The position numbers were made by a program, and so were the translations under genes. A DNA stretch of 64,000 nucleotides from Ilyobacter_A sp963668015 (GTDB lineage: Bacteria > Fusobacteriota > Fusobacteriia > Fusobacteriales > Fusobacteriaceae): positions 171,774-235,773 of the forward strand of contig CAXXCR010000038.1 of assembly GCA_963668015.2 (NCBI GenBank). Reading direction: 5' to 3'. Positions 25,291 through 34,241 of the stretch are shown here, piece after piece (the stretch's first letter is position 1; each line of letters begins with the position of its first letter). A model generated the notes under the pieces. That model saw nothing but the letters and a program-made list of their open reading frames with translations, did no database searches and was not told the DNA's origin.

Positions 25291-27540
25291 TTAATTGTTG
25301 TAGCTTAGAATTTTTTCTATGTCTTCTGCCGGCATCGGCTTGAAAAAATAATACCCCTGTATGGTGTCTACACCTATATTTTTCATAAACTGATATTGGT
25401 GGGAACTTTCAACCCCCTCTGCAACCACTTCTAAATTGAGGGTTTTCCCTAGGTTGTTTATCATCTGTGCTATGGTTCCGTCGTCCTTTTCTGGGATATC
25501 CATTACAAATTTTCTGTCTATCTTTAGTTTGTCAAATGAAAAAGATTTCAAGTACCCAAGAGAGGAGTAGCCAGTTCCAAAATCATCGATACTCACACTG
25601 ATACCGTGTCTCTTTAATTCTAATAAAGTATTTTGAGCCTTTCCCACATCATTTATAAGCGCCGTTTCAGTTATCTCCACGTCTAAAAACTTTCCTTCCA
25701 ATCCGATACTTTTTAGTTGAGCAATAATGTCCAGGACTATATTTTTAGCTTTGAATTGAACCGGAGATAAGTTGACACACAAGTTTTTTATATTGTATCC
25801 GCTGTCTAGCCAAGTTTTGAACTGTTCTCCCGAATTCTTTAACACGTACAGTCCTATCTCGTGTATTAGGCCGCATGACTCTGCAATTGGAATAAATTTA
25901 TTAGGAGATATTATTCCGTATTTTGGATGCTTCCAACGCAAAAGGGCCTCCAATCCTTTAATTTTTTTAGTAAGTGCATCTACCTGAGGTTGATAGTGAA
26001 TCAGGAGCTCTTTGTTTTCAATGGCTTTGGCCAATGAGGTGCTTAGCTCAAAATCACTGTCTAATTCATCTTTGAAAGTTTTTGAAAAAAACTCTAGCTC
26101 CATAGCTCCCTTGGTTTTAGAATGCCTCAACGCTGTATTTGCACTCTGTATGATTGACTCTGCATCTATTCCATCATCCGGGTAACTGCTTATGCCTATA
26201 TTTACAGCTATCTGTATGTCTTTATCAGATATCTTAATGGGAGGTTTAAGCAGTTCTAAGACTTTGTTTGAAAAATCTTCTAGGTGCAGAGCATCTTTAT
26301 TTTTAAGTGTAAGCAGGGCAAATTCATCCCCACTCATCCTATAGATATTTGTCTGGCTGTTAGCCAGTGATGATAATTTCATTCCAACACTCTTTATTAT
26401 TTTGTCCCCGGCACTGTAGCCCATTGAATCGTTTATCAATTTTAAGTTGTTTATATCTATATAAACAAGAGCTGGTTTAATATTGGTTTCATTGGAGCTA
26501 GCTATGATATTTTTCAGAGATTTCTTTAGTTCGCTTTGGTTCTTTAATCCAGTTAGAGGGTCAGTTTTTTCCAGTTCTATTATTCTTTTTTCTTTTTGCT
26601 TGATTTCAGTTAAATCCTCTATTATCAAAACATAGTATTCGAAATTTTCATTTTTGTCCTGCATATAATTAATGGATATCCAGGCAGGGAAAATAGACTG
26701 GTTGCTCTTTTTTAAAAAGCTCTCTTTTTCATATATCTTATTAGTTTTTTTAACTGATTCCGAGATATATTTTGGGTTTATGTCTGTAAAAAGAATATTC
26801 TGAATATCTTTTCCAATTAAGCAGCCTCTTTCGATTCCGATAATATCGTACACAGCTTCATTTGTCTGCACAATTTTCATATCCTTGTCCACCAGAAGAA
26901 TACCTTGTTTTAAGGTTTTGAATACCGTTGATTCTATGGCAAGTTTTTTGTAATACTCTTTTTTCTCGCTTATATCGTTTGCAATAGTTCCTATAGCGAA
27001 TATATTATTGTCACTATCTCTTATGGGAAACCGAGAAACCTGGTGAACTTCGTTGTTTGGAAATTCAAGCTCTGTCTTAATTGGTTTCCCTGTTTCTAAA
27101 ATTTTTTTATCCAATTTCTTAAATTTGGAAATGTGTTCAGAAGGGAAGCTTTTTTCAACTGCAGCAGTATAATCCTGATGTTCCTTTTCGATTTTTAAAA
27201 AATCACGAGTTTTTTTATTAAGCATAATATGCTTACCTGAAATATCTGAGACAGATATATATGAGTCGGAACTGTCTATAAGAGACTTAAGCAGGCTATC
27301 AGACTTTCCCTTTTCACTGTTGAGCTTTTCCGAGTACTTAAGATCAATAAGCAGGGTAATATATATAATAGTGGTGCTAATAAAAACAAATGTGATCCCC
27401 TTGTAAGTCTGGAAGAGGCTTAGTCTGTCGATATCTTTTATATATTTTATCAATAAATCATCAGAAAATTTAATCCAGGATATACCAAAGATGAAGTATA
27501 TAAGAGTAACCCTGAATACACTTTTTAGAGATATCTTCAT
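25291..27540 (-). CDS. PAS-GGDEF-EAL cyclic-di-GMP signalling protein
   Basis: The protein of 749 residues has two N-terminal membrane spans (VTLIYFIFGISWIKF and ITFVFISTTIIYITLLI), two PAS-like regions (about 85-200 and 205-320), a GGDEF domain and a C-terminal EAL domain. The cyclase motif reads MSGDEFALL (SGDEF instead of GGDEF) near residue 403, so cyclase activity is uncertain. The EAL domain keeps GLEALLRW near 530, the Asn of NLSP, DVEITE, DDFGTGYSSL, the Lys of KLKID, AEGVE and QGYYF, so phosphodiesterase activity is expected. The ribosome-binding site is weak (AAAGGA, 13 bases away). Confidence 0.93.
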   Translation of the reverse strand: MKISLKSVFRVTLIYFIFGISWIKFSDDLLIKYIKDIDRLSLFQTYKGITFVFISTTIIYITLLIDLKYSEKLNSEKGKSDSLLKSLIDSSDSYISVSDISGKHIMLNKKTRDFLKIEKEHQDYTAAVEKSFPSEHISKFKKLDKKILETGKPIKTELEFPNNEVHQVSRFPIRDSDNNIFAIGTIANDISEKKEYYKKLAIESTVFKTLKQGILLVDKDMKIVQTNEAVYDIIGIERGCLIGKDIQNILFTDINPKYISESVKKTNKIYEKESFLKKSNQSIFPAWISINYMQDKNENFEYYVLIIEDLTEIKQKEKRIIELEKTDPLTGLKNQSELKKSLKNIIASSNETNIKPALVYIDINNLKLINDSMGYSAGDKIIKSVGMKLSSLANSQTNIYRMSGDEFALLTLKNKDALHLEDFSNKVLELLKPPIKISDKDIQIAVNIGISSYPDDGIDAESIIQSANTALRHSKTKGAMELEFFSKTFKDELDSDFELSTSLAKAIENKELLIHYQPQVDALTKKIKGLEALLRWKHPKYGIISPNKFIPIAESCGLIHEIGLYVLKNSGEQFKTWLDSGYNIKNLCVNLSPVQFKAKNIVLDIIAQLKSIGLEGKFLDVEITETALINDVGKAQNTLLELKRHGISVSIDDFGTGYSSLGYLKSFSFDKLKIDRKFVMDIPEKDDGTIAQMINNLGKTLNLEVVAEGVESSHQYQFMKNIGVDTIQGYYFFKPMPAEDIEKILSYNN

Positions 27541-27837
27541 TGAATTTTATCAATCCTTTCATTGGGAGATGTCTAGTATTTTGCTTACTACTCAATATTA
27601 AATATACCATAAAAACCTTGGGGATACCTAGTCTTTTTAATGTTTTAATCAAAAAAATAGTGCTTGGATATATTTTACTATCAGCACTAAATAAAAGTAT
27701 AATTTTTTTGTTAAATATATTCAAAAAAACATAAAAAAAAGTTAATGTATGGATTTTTAATTGCGTATTCTTTAGTTGTATGATAAGTTATACATGGAGA
27801 TTTTGTGGTATAGACTAAGTGTTGTATAATTACCTTA

Positions 27838-27967
27838 CCATATAATGACGCCCCCCAAAATGTCATTAAACCTTCTTTAAACGTAATGAACACTGGAATT
27901 TTAGTTTTCAAAATCTCCGATATAAGATGCTATGCCTGAATAAACCACTTATGTGGTTTTTGTTTTT
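27838..27967 (+). ncRNA. Candidate small RNA 1 (C-rich loop)
   Basis: A TTGTGG/TATAAT promoter with 16-base spacing (27804-27830) precedes a transcript of about 130 bases. It holds the stem-loop AATGAC-GCCCCCCAAAAT-GTCATT (27844-27867), which exposes six cytosines. It ends at the terminator AAACCAC-TTAT-GTGGTTT with a T-run at 27942-27967. No frame with a ribosome-binding site is present. Confidence 0.45.
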
Positions 27968-28094
27968 TGTAGAGGGATAGAACGACCGTGATTAAAATTT
28001 ATTAATTTTTTATTAATTGCAAGTTTATTGCTTGTATAAAATTTATTAACGTAGTAAAATTTTATTAGAATAAAAATTATTTTTCCTGTCATAC

Positions 28095-28157
28095 AAAGAT
28101 ACACTACTTAGTAATGCCCCCGCAAATAACCACCTAAGGTGGTTATTTGCTCTTTTT
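28095..28157 (+). ncRNA. Candidate small RNA 2
   Basis: A perfect 13-base terminator stem (GCAAATAACCACC, loop TAA, GGTGGTTATTTGC) with a T-run lies at 28122-28157. The unpaired segment before it reads AATGCCCCCGC. There is no gene upstream on this strand for it to terminate, so a short transcript is likely; I do not see a clear promoter. Confidence 0.4.
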
Positions 28158-28240
28158 TGGATTCTAGTTCATATTTTCATATTAAATAATTGTCTGGAAT
28201 GGGAACTTTAGGATTAAGTTAATTATTTTCAAACTATGTG

Positions 28241-28269
28241 TTGACATACTTAACTGTTTGAGGTATAGT
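28241..28269 (+). promoter_or_regulatory. Strong sigma-70 promoter of small RNA 3
   Basis: TTGACA (28241-28246) and TATAGT (28264-28269) are spaced by 17 bases, with no open reading frame downstream. Confidence 0.8.
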
Positions 28270-28276
28270 TAAATTG

Positions 28277-28346
28277 TAGGTATCACATAAGATTTTTATC
28301 AGAACTTCTGGCTATTTATCGGGGGGCAAATTGCCAGAAGTTTTAT
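28277..28346 (+). ncRNA. Candidate small RNA 3 (G-rich loop)
   Basis: The promoter above starts a transcript of about 70 bases that ends at the hairpin AACTTCTGGC/GCCAGAAGTT followed by TTATTCT. The 20-base loop contains CGGGGGGC, which is perfectly complementary over seven bases to the GCCCCCC loop of candidate small RNA 1. Confidence 0.55.
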
Positions 28347-28389
28347 TCTCCTTAGTATTTTAACAGCTTTTTTAGTATCCAATATCATT

Positions 28390-28446
28390 TGAGTGAAGTA
28401 TTGGATTTAAAGGTACCTGCATTGGAGCCGTTAGGCTCCTTTTTGC
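28390..28446 (+). ncRNA. Candidate small RNA 4 or pmbA leader
   Basis: TTAACA and TATCAT with 17-base spacing (about 28360-28388) precede a transcript of about 56 bases, which ends at GGAGCC-GTTA-GGCTCC followed by TTTTTGC (28424-28445). Confidence 0.4.
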
Positions 28447-28664
28447 TTTCTACGAATATAATAAATTTGTAGAATTTTAATTGTACATTCAAGACAAAAA
28501 ATGTTAAAATATATTACAAAAATGTATTTATTTAAACCAATTTGGCCGCGTTTTTTCAAATGTAGTCAAATGTTAATAAATTTACATTTGATTTTTCTTA
28601 TGCTTTAAAAGGGAAAACTTCTCCTGTGATGAAACAGGATTAATTAGGAATAGGAGGAATTTAT

Positions 28665-30008
28665 GTGGATATAAGATTGTTTATTGATAAGGTAATGGAA
28701 AGTTCCAAGAAAAAGGGGATAGAGGAATCTGAGCTTTACTATTCAGATGGTGAGAGTTTTACGGTAAAAGTATTTGAAGGTGACATAAGTGACTATAAGG
28801 TTTCTGAGGCTAGAGGAATATCACTGAGAGGGCTGTACCACGGCAAAATGGGTTATTCATATACAGAAATTTTTGATGATAAATCTGTAAATCTCTTAAC
28901 AGACGAGGTGATAGAGAGTGCAGAGATTATAGATAGCGGGGACGAGGAGATAATTTTCGAAGGTTCCGAATCTTATAGAGAGCTAAAACTTTACAATGAA
29001 GATTATACTAAAGTATGCATAGAAGAAAAAATAGAGTTTATTAAAAAACTTGAAAATGCCTGTATGGAGATAGATCCAAGAGTACACAAAGTGGATTACT
29101 GTATATTTGGAGACGGTATAGGGGAGCGGATAATAAAAAATAGCAAGGGATTGGAACTTTCACAAAAAGGCAATTCAGCATATGCTTATGTATCGGTTGT
29201 AGTAAGAGAAAATGACGAGACTAAGACTGGGTCTGCATATAAGATATCTAATGATTTTTCTGAATTTAATGTAGATGAACTGGCCAAGAAAGCTGTGGAG
29301 GAAGCAATTTCCATGTTGGGGGCTAAACCGATATCTTCGGGAGAATACAGAATAGTTATGAAAAATAAGACCTTTGCAAGTCTTATACAATCCTATTCTG
29401 GACTTTTTTCGGCTGAAAATGTACAAAAAGGTATGTCACAGCTTAAAGGAAAACTGGGACACACTCTGGCATCCGAGAAATTTACACTTGTGGATGATCC
29501 GTTTTTAGAAAATGGGACTTCTTCTAGAAGTTTTGACGATGAAGGAGTTGCAACTGAGTATAGAAAAATAGTGGAAAATGGCGTTTTGAAAACTTATCTT
29601 TATAATTTGAAAACTGCCAAAAAAGATGGTGTAAAAACAACGGGTAATGCTACAAAGGCTTCATATAAGGGGACAATGGGTATATCCCCAAGCAATTTTT
29701 ACTTGGAGAAAGGTAATTTCGATTTTAAAACTCTTTTGGAAAAATTATCAGATGGTCTTTATATAACTCAGCTAGATGGGCTGCATGCAGGGATAAATAA
29801 AATATCGGGTGACTTTTCCCTTGCAGCAAGAGGGTATTATGTAAGAAATGGTCAGATAGAGAGGCCGGTTAACCAGATAACTGTTGCCGGGAATTACTTT
29901 GAAATGCTAAAGAGCATAGAGGAGATAGGAGATGACTTGGAGTTCACAATGTCTTCTGTAGGCTCTCCCTCCGTACTGATAAAAAGCTTGAATATATCCG
30001 GTGATTAA
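28665..30008 (+). CDS. pmbA: TldE/PmbA metallopeptidase-family protein
   Basis: The protein of 447 residues is the partner subunit of TldD in a peptide-processing protease. It lacks the HExxxH zinc motif and has PmbA features: TVKVFEGDISDYKVSEARGISLRG at the start, GTSSRSFDDEGVAT near residue 285, and the C-terminal ISGDFSLAARGYYVRNG and NQITVAGN segments. The GTG at 28665 follows AGGAGG by 7 bases; the overlapping ATG at 28663 leads to an immediate stop. Its expected partner tldD is 14 kb away and frameshifted in this sequence. Confidence 0.92.
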   Translation: MDIRLFIDKVMESSKKKGIEESELYYSDGESFTVKVFEGDISDYKVSEARGISLRGLYHGKMGYSYTEIFDDKSVNLLTDEVIESAEIIDSGDEEIIFEGSESYRELKLYNEDYTKVCIEEKIEFIKKLENACMEIDPRVHKVDYCIFGDGIGERIIKNSKGLELSQKGNSAYAYVSVVVRENDETKTGSAYKISNDFSEFNVDELAKKAVEEAISMLGAKPISSGEYRIVMKNKTFASLIQSYSGLFSAENVQKGMSQLKGKLGHTLASEKFTLVDDPFLENGTSSRSFDDEGVATEYRKIVENGVLKTYLYNLKTAKKDGVKTTGNATKASYKGTMGISPSNFYLEKGNFDFKTLLEKLSDGLYITQLDGLHAGINKISGDFSLAARGYYVRNGQIERPVNQITVAGNYFEMLKSIEEIGDDLEFTMSSVGSPSVLIKSLNISGD

Positions 30009-30056
30009 TTTCCAGAGATTCAGTTGTGCAACTTAGAACTTATATATTCATTAAGT

Positions 30057-30079
30057 AAAGGGGCCTAATAGGCCCCTTT
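30057..30079. terminator. Terminator between pmbA and slyD
   Basis: AAAGGGGCCTA and TAGGCCCCTTT form an 11-base stem between convergent genes. Confidence 0.85.
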
Positions 30080-30103
30080 GTAGATACACTTTTATATTTT
30101 AAA

Positions 30104-30574
30104 TTAAACATCCATATGTACATGCCCATGTTCTAACTCTTCTTTAGTGGCGTCTCTTATATTTAAAATTTTAAGTTTAAATTTTAATTTTTTTCCAGCA
30201 TAGGGGTGGTTTGCATCAATTAGAACTTTATTGTCTTCTATTTCCTTAACAGTGCATAAAAGAGGACCGTCATCTGTTTCCAGATGAAACTCCATCCCCA
30301 CTGAAACAGTATCAAAGTCGTCGAAGTTGTCTTTGGAAATATAGAATACGTGTTCTTGGTCATACTCACCATAACCGTTTTCCGGAGAAACGTTTATCTC
30401 CAGTTCATCACCCATTTTTTTTCCTTCCAGAGCATCTTCTAAAACAGGAAGAAAGTTCCCTATACCGTGAATATACGGGAGGTTTCCGTCGGTTTCAGAA
30501 TTTTCCAGGAGAATACCGTCGCTGTCTCTAAGCTCGAAATCTAGCAGAACAACCTTGTTTTTTTCTATTTTCAT
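30104..30574 (-). CDS. slyD: SlyD-type FKBP peptidyl-prolyl isomerase
   Basis: The protein of 156 residues starts MKIEKNKVVLLDFELRDSDG. It has the SlyD plan: an FKBP domain split by an IF (insert-in-flap) domain (PENGYGEYDQEHVFYI onward). It then returns with DANHPYAGKKLKFKLKI, the usual SlyD segment. The short C-terminal tail contains HGHVH, a reduced version of the His-rich metal-binding tail. It acts as a cytoplasmic foldase and chaperone. The ribosome-binding site GGGGGAC precedes the ATG. Confidence 0.92.
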   Translation of the reverse strand: MKIEKNKVVLLDFELRDSDGILLENSETDGNLPYIHGIGNFLPVLEDALEGKKMGDELEINVSPENGYGEYDQEHVFYISKDNFDDFDTVSVGMEFHLETDDGPLLCTVKEIEDNKVLIDANHPYAGKKLKFKLKILNIRDATKEELEHGHVHMDV

Positions 30575-30740
30575 TGTCAGTCCCCCTTCGTTCTACAATT
30601 TAGTAAGTTATACTAGAAGTTATTTTTGATTCCTTTAATTTTATGGAGGTAATTCATATTATTTTAATTTAAACAGAGTATAATTTTTATAGAAAGGTGT
30701 GGAGTGTCGATAACGTTTTTTTAGGGGACTGGTGAGAGTT

Positions 30741-31073
30741 ATGTTGAGAACCGGTGATATAGATGGTATTATGAAAGAAATGAATAATGCCATTGGTATG
30801 ATGCGTAGGATCAGAGATCTGTCTGAAAAAGGTTATACACCCATGATGAATGAGATGATGGAAGAGATGGTAATGGGGAAAATGTCTATGTGTATAGAAA
30901 AAATAATACCTGATATACCTAAAGAGAACAGGACTAAGTTTATACTAAAACTCATAGGAGAGCTTGCAGAGCATGCTTGGGCAGACATGGATCTAATGGA
31001 AAAAGAGGAATTTTTGGCAGACATAATAGAAGTAGCTGAAAAAGAAAATTATGAAAAAATTAAAAAGAGTTAG
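30741..31073 (+). CDS. Unknown Met-rich helical protein
   Basis: The protein of 110 residues is helical and very rich in methionine and glutamate (NEMMEEMVMGKMSMCIEKI). I recognise no family. The ATG at 30741 is preferred because GGTGAGA lies 5 bases before it; the in-frame GTG at 30732 would overlap that site. It is monocistronic with a good terminator. Confidence 0.6.
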   Translation: MLRTGDIDGIMKEMNNAIGMMRRIRDLSEKGYTPMMNEMMEEMVMGKMSMCIEKIIPDIPKENRTKFILKLIGELAEHAWADMDLMEKEEFLADIIEVAEKENYEKIKKS

Positions 31074-31079
31074 TTGAAC

Positions 31080-31109
31080 AGGCTGATTTTTAATCAGCCT
31101 ATTTTTTTG
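31080..31109 (+). terminator. Terminator after the 30741 gene
   Basis: AGGCTGATT and AATCAGCCT form a 9-base stem followed by ATTTTTTTG. Confidence 0.85.
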
Positions 31110-31164
31110 TAAAATAGGACTTTTTTTGATATAATCAGGTTGGATTTACTGGATTTTAATTTTG

Positions 31165-31435
31165 AAATAATTATTGAATTTCTGAGAATCTTTTTGCACA
31201 CAGAGTTTCACAGAGAAATCCTTAAGTCAAAAGATTTACTCTTTGTCACGAATTACACGAATGATTCAAAACCTTGAAAATTAAAGATTTTTAGTAAGCC
31301 TCTGTGAAGCTCACTCTTTCCCTCCGTGTAACTCTGTGACCAATTTTTTGACTTTCTATTCGTGATAATTAGTGCGATTCGTTACCAAAAAAGTTTTTAT
31401 ATCTTTACAAGAAATTCAGTAATTTCTTGTAAAGA
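31165..31435. repeat. Dispersed repeat family A, copy without clear ends
   Basis: The stretch is nearly identical over about 250 bases to the copy at 50.9 kb: TATTGAATTTCTGAGAAT, ACAGAGTTTCACAGAGAAAT, TTTGTCACGAATTACACGAAT, CTCTGTGAAGCTCACTCTTT, and ATTCGTGATAATTAGTGCG. The outer terminal repeats seen elsewhere are missing here. Confidence 0.8.
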
Positions 31436-31489
31436 ATTAATAAATTTCAACGAAAAAACAGATTAAAAATATAAAAATAGGTGATAGAT

Positions 31490-32227
31490 ATGTTGATGCA
31501 TGAAAATGAAGTATTGATAGATTTTTTAAATATAGATGGTATGAAGATAATCCAGAGGAACGATTATTTCAATTTTTCCCTGGATTCGGTACTTTTGGCT
31601 AATTTCATTACCATAAACAGGACAACCAAATCAATAGTTGATTTGGGGACCGGTAACGGCGCCATTCCGCTTCTTTTGTCCAGGAGGACCAGTGCAAAGA
31701 TAAAGGGGATAGAGATACAGGAGGTATCGGCGGATCTGGCCAGGAGAAATATAGAGCTAAATAAGCTGAGCAGCAGGGTAGAGATCATAGAAGAGGATAT
31801 GAAAAATTTTCATAAATTTATCGACGAGCAAAGCCAGGATGCAGTGGTGACTAATCCGCCGTTTTTTAAGTTTAATGGGGATCCCACGCAGTTGAATGAC
31901 TTGGACCAGTTGACTTTGGCCAGACATGAAATATCAGTCAACTTAGAAGAGATAATAGAGACAGCATCCAAGCTCTTGAAAAATAGGGGGTATTTTGCAA
32001 TGGTACATAGGCCTGACAGGCTGGCGGATATACTTGAGTATATGAAAAAACATCGTTTACAGCCGAAAAGGGTGCAGTTTTGTCATTCGAAGATGGACAA
32101 GCCTGCAAAAATACTCTTAATAGAAGGACTTAAAAATGCCAGTCCAAGTATGCAGGTGCTGCCGCCTTTGTGTACCCATGATGATAAAGGTGGATATTCT
32201 GAAAGAGTAAAACAAATGTTTAGATAA
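31490..32227 (+). CDS. tRNA1(Val) (adenine-37-N6)-methyltransferase-like protein
   Basis: The Rossmann methyltransferase of 245 residues belongs to the TrmN6/YfiC group. SAM motif I is IVDLGTGNGAIPLLLS near residue 47 and the catalytic NPPF appears in VVTNPPFFKF near 122. FNFSLDSVLLANF at the N-terminus fits the family. The ATG at 31490 is chosen because AGGTGA lies 5 bases upstream. The substrate assignment rests on family resemblance only. It is convergent with btuB through a shared terminator. Confidence 0.85.
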   Translation: MLMHENEVLIDFLNIDGMKIIQRNDYFNFSLDSVLLANFITINRTTKSIVDLGTGNGAIPLLLSRRTSAKIKGIEIQEVSADLARRNIELNKLSSRVEIIEEDMKNFHKFIDEQSQDAVVTNPPFFKFNGDPTQLNDLDQLTLARHEISVNLEEIIETASKLLKNRGYFAMVHRPDRLADILEYMKKHRLQPKRVQFCHSKMDKPAKILLIEGLKNASPSMQVLPPLCTHDDKGGYSERVKQMFR

Positions 32228-32257
32228 AAAATACCGCGCCGAAACGCGGTATTTTTT
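32226..32257. terminator. Bidirectional terminator shared with btuB
   Basis: AAAAAATACCGCG and CGCGGTATTTTTT form a perfect 13-base stem; it ends both the methyltransferase gene and the B12 operon. Confidence 0.92.
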
Positions 32258-32258
32258 A

Positions 32259-34211
32259 TTAAAAGTTGTATTTGGCTCCAACATAGTAAGTTCTTTCAGC
32301 AGCAGGGTAGTAATATCTAGACCCAAAACCATAATCAACAACATAGTCATAATATTTTTCATTGAACAGGTTATCAATTCCTGCATAAACTTCTAGTCCG
32401 TTTTTAAAGTCATAAGCTGCTTTTGTATCCACAGTTACATATGAATTTACTTTATCATCATCGTTTTCTGCATCGCTGTAGGCATAAGAGTCTCCATAAT
32501 AATTGGCAGATCCGCTAAATGAGAAGTTTTCATTAAGCTGATAATTTCCTCCAAAACTAAAGCTGTATTTTGAAACACCTGGAATCTCTTTTCCCGTTTC
32601 TGTATCAGTATCTAAGTATGTAAAAGTCTCGTTAACAGTTAATTTTCCTAAGTACTGTTCCGCAAAAAGATCGATACCGGTTTTTTCAGTTTCACCAGAA
32701 AAGTTTTTGTTAGTTCCCCAAAAACTTCCGCTTTTATCACTTGCATCCAGATAAATTTCGTCTTCTACATACCCTTTGAAAATACTTGCGCTTACAAAAG
32801 AATTGAAGACAACATCTTTTACTCCTATTTCAAAATACTCGTGAGTTTGTTCTTTAATATCATCTGAAGCTGCAGCTAGCTCATCTGTATTAGGAGTTCT
32901 AAAACCGTTGGTATAAGATATATAAGTACTTCCTGTACCAGAATATAAATAGTTTACAGAAAAATCTACAGCGGTATTGGATTGAGAGTTTTCAGTATAA
33001 GTTTTGCCTGGTTCCAAAGTTTGGTCAGCTTTAAGATCATAATCAGTTTCTTCATATCTTACTCCCTGAACGAACTGAAATTTATTCCAGTTGTAAGTGT
33101 TTAAAGCAAAAAAACCATCTGAATTTTTTTCAAGATCCCGGTCTACAGTTGCTCCCCAAGATTCATTTACCTCTGATTTACCATTGTAGTAGTCATAACC
33201 TAATATTAAATGGGAATCCTCACCATAAGAAAGCTTTAATTTTGGCTTAACTGTATATTGTGTATTATCATATGAAGTAGCGAATGATTCGTAAGAATCG
33301 TAATCATTGTCTTTGAAGTTTCCATCTATCAGAAAATCAATATTATCGTTTATTCTTTTACTGTAGCTAATAGTGTGAGAGTCGGTAATATAGTCGGCAC
33401 TATCACTTGGAGTGGTAGTTTGCTTTCTATCCTCGTTAACTTGTTCTTTTGTAAGAGCTCCAGTAAAACCGAATTCTTCCTCATAATGTCCATACTTGTA
33501 TGAAACTGTATCTGCATTACTCAGAATATATTTAATTCCAAATTCGATATTTTCTGTGTCATAGTCACCGTTATCTCTGTACCCACCATCATTGCTGTTT
33601 GAATAATTAATTTGTAATAGTAAGTCGTCTGTTAATTTTTCTCCGAAGTTTACTCCATAACGGAATAAATCATTGTTACCTGCTTCTGAAAAAATTGATC
33701 TGTAGCCTTCTATAGAATTTGCAGTCTTTGTGATAATATTAATAACTCCACCAACGGCTCCGTCGCCATAAAGCACAGACCCGCCACCAGGAATTACTTC
33801 TATTCTGTCTATATTTTGAATATCAATGTTGTTGATTCTAGCTCCACCCATATCAACAGGATTTTGCCTAATGCCATCTACCAAAATTAAAGTATTTGAA
33901 TGGTTTGCTTCCCCTTGGCCTCTTAAATCCAAATTAGTTTGTCCGAATGGAGTAGAAATTTTCAATCCGGGAACGCCTGTAAGAGCCTCTGCTATATTTT
34001 TAGCTCCCTTTTTCTCAATATCCTCCTGTGTAACAATAGTAATATTTTTTGGAGTGTCTCTCACAGTAGTTTCGAATCTTTCAGTGGTTATAACAGTTTC
34101 TTCTAAACGAACCGTCTTCGCCCCGTCTTCAAAATATGATAGATCTTCCTGCGCATAGGCAGCTGTTGATAAAACTGCAGCTAAAAAAATAGCTAATTTC
34201 TTTCTTAACAT
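32259..34211 (-). CDS. btuB: TonB-dependent cobalamin receptor BtuB
   Basis: The outer-membrane receptor of 650 residues has a signal peptide (MLRKKLAIFLAAVLSTAAYA). A TonB-box-like segment (EETVITTERFE) and a plug domain follow (DTPKNITIVTQEDIEKKG, then LDLRGQGEANHSNTLILVDG and SVLYGDGAVGGVINIITK). The rest is a 22-strand barrel rich in aromatic residues that ends in the outer-membrane signature YYVGAKYNF. B12 as substrate is inferred from the upstream cobalamin riboswitch and the btuFCD genes of the same operon. It is the last gene, 30 bases after tonB. Confidence 0.92.
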   Translation of the reverse strand: MLRKKLAIFLAAVLSTAAYAQEDLSYFEDGAKTVRLEETVITTERFETTVRDTPKNITIVTQEDIEKKGAKNIAEALTGVPGLKISTPFGQTNLDLRGQGEANHSNTLILVDGIRQNPVDMGGARINNIDIQNIDRIEVIPGGGSVLYGDGAVGGVINIITKTANSIEGYRSIFSEAGNNDLFRYGVNFGEKLTDDLLLQINYSNSNDGGYRDNGDYDTENIEFGIKYILSNADTVSYKYGHYEEEFGFTGALTKEQVNEDRKQTTTPSDSADYITDSHTISYSKRINDNIDFLIDGNFKDNDYDSYESFATSYDNTQYTVKPKLKLSYGEDSHLILGYDYYNGKSEVNESWGATVDRDLEKNSDGFFALNTYNWNKFQFVQGVRYEETDYDLKADQTLEPGKTYTENSQSNTAVDFSVNYLYSGTGSTYISYTNGFRTPNTDELAAASDDIKEQTHEYFEIGVKDVVFNSFVSASIFKGYVEDEIYLDASDKSGSFWGTNKNFSGETEKTGIDLFAEQYLGKLTVNETFTYLDTDTETGKEIPGVSKYSFSFGGNYQLNENFSFSGSANYYGDSYAYSDAENDDDKVNSYVTVDTKAAYDFKNGLEVYAGIDNLFNEKYYDYVVDYGFGSRYYYPAAERTYYVGAKYNF

Positions 34212-34241
34212 AAAAATTGTACCTCCTTAAAATGTATATGT

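Noticed and set aside
27470..27724. 84-residue reverse frame upstream of the GGDEF-EAL gene
   Set aside because: It overlaps the GGDEF-EAL start in another frame, has no ribosome-binding site and no recognisable domain.
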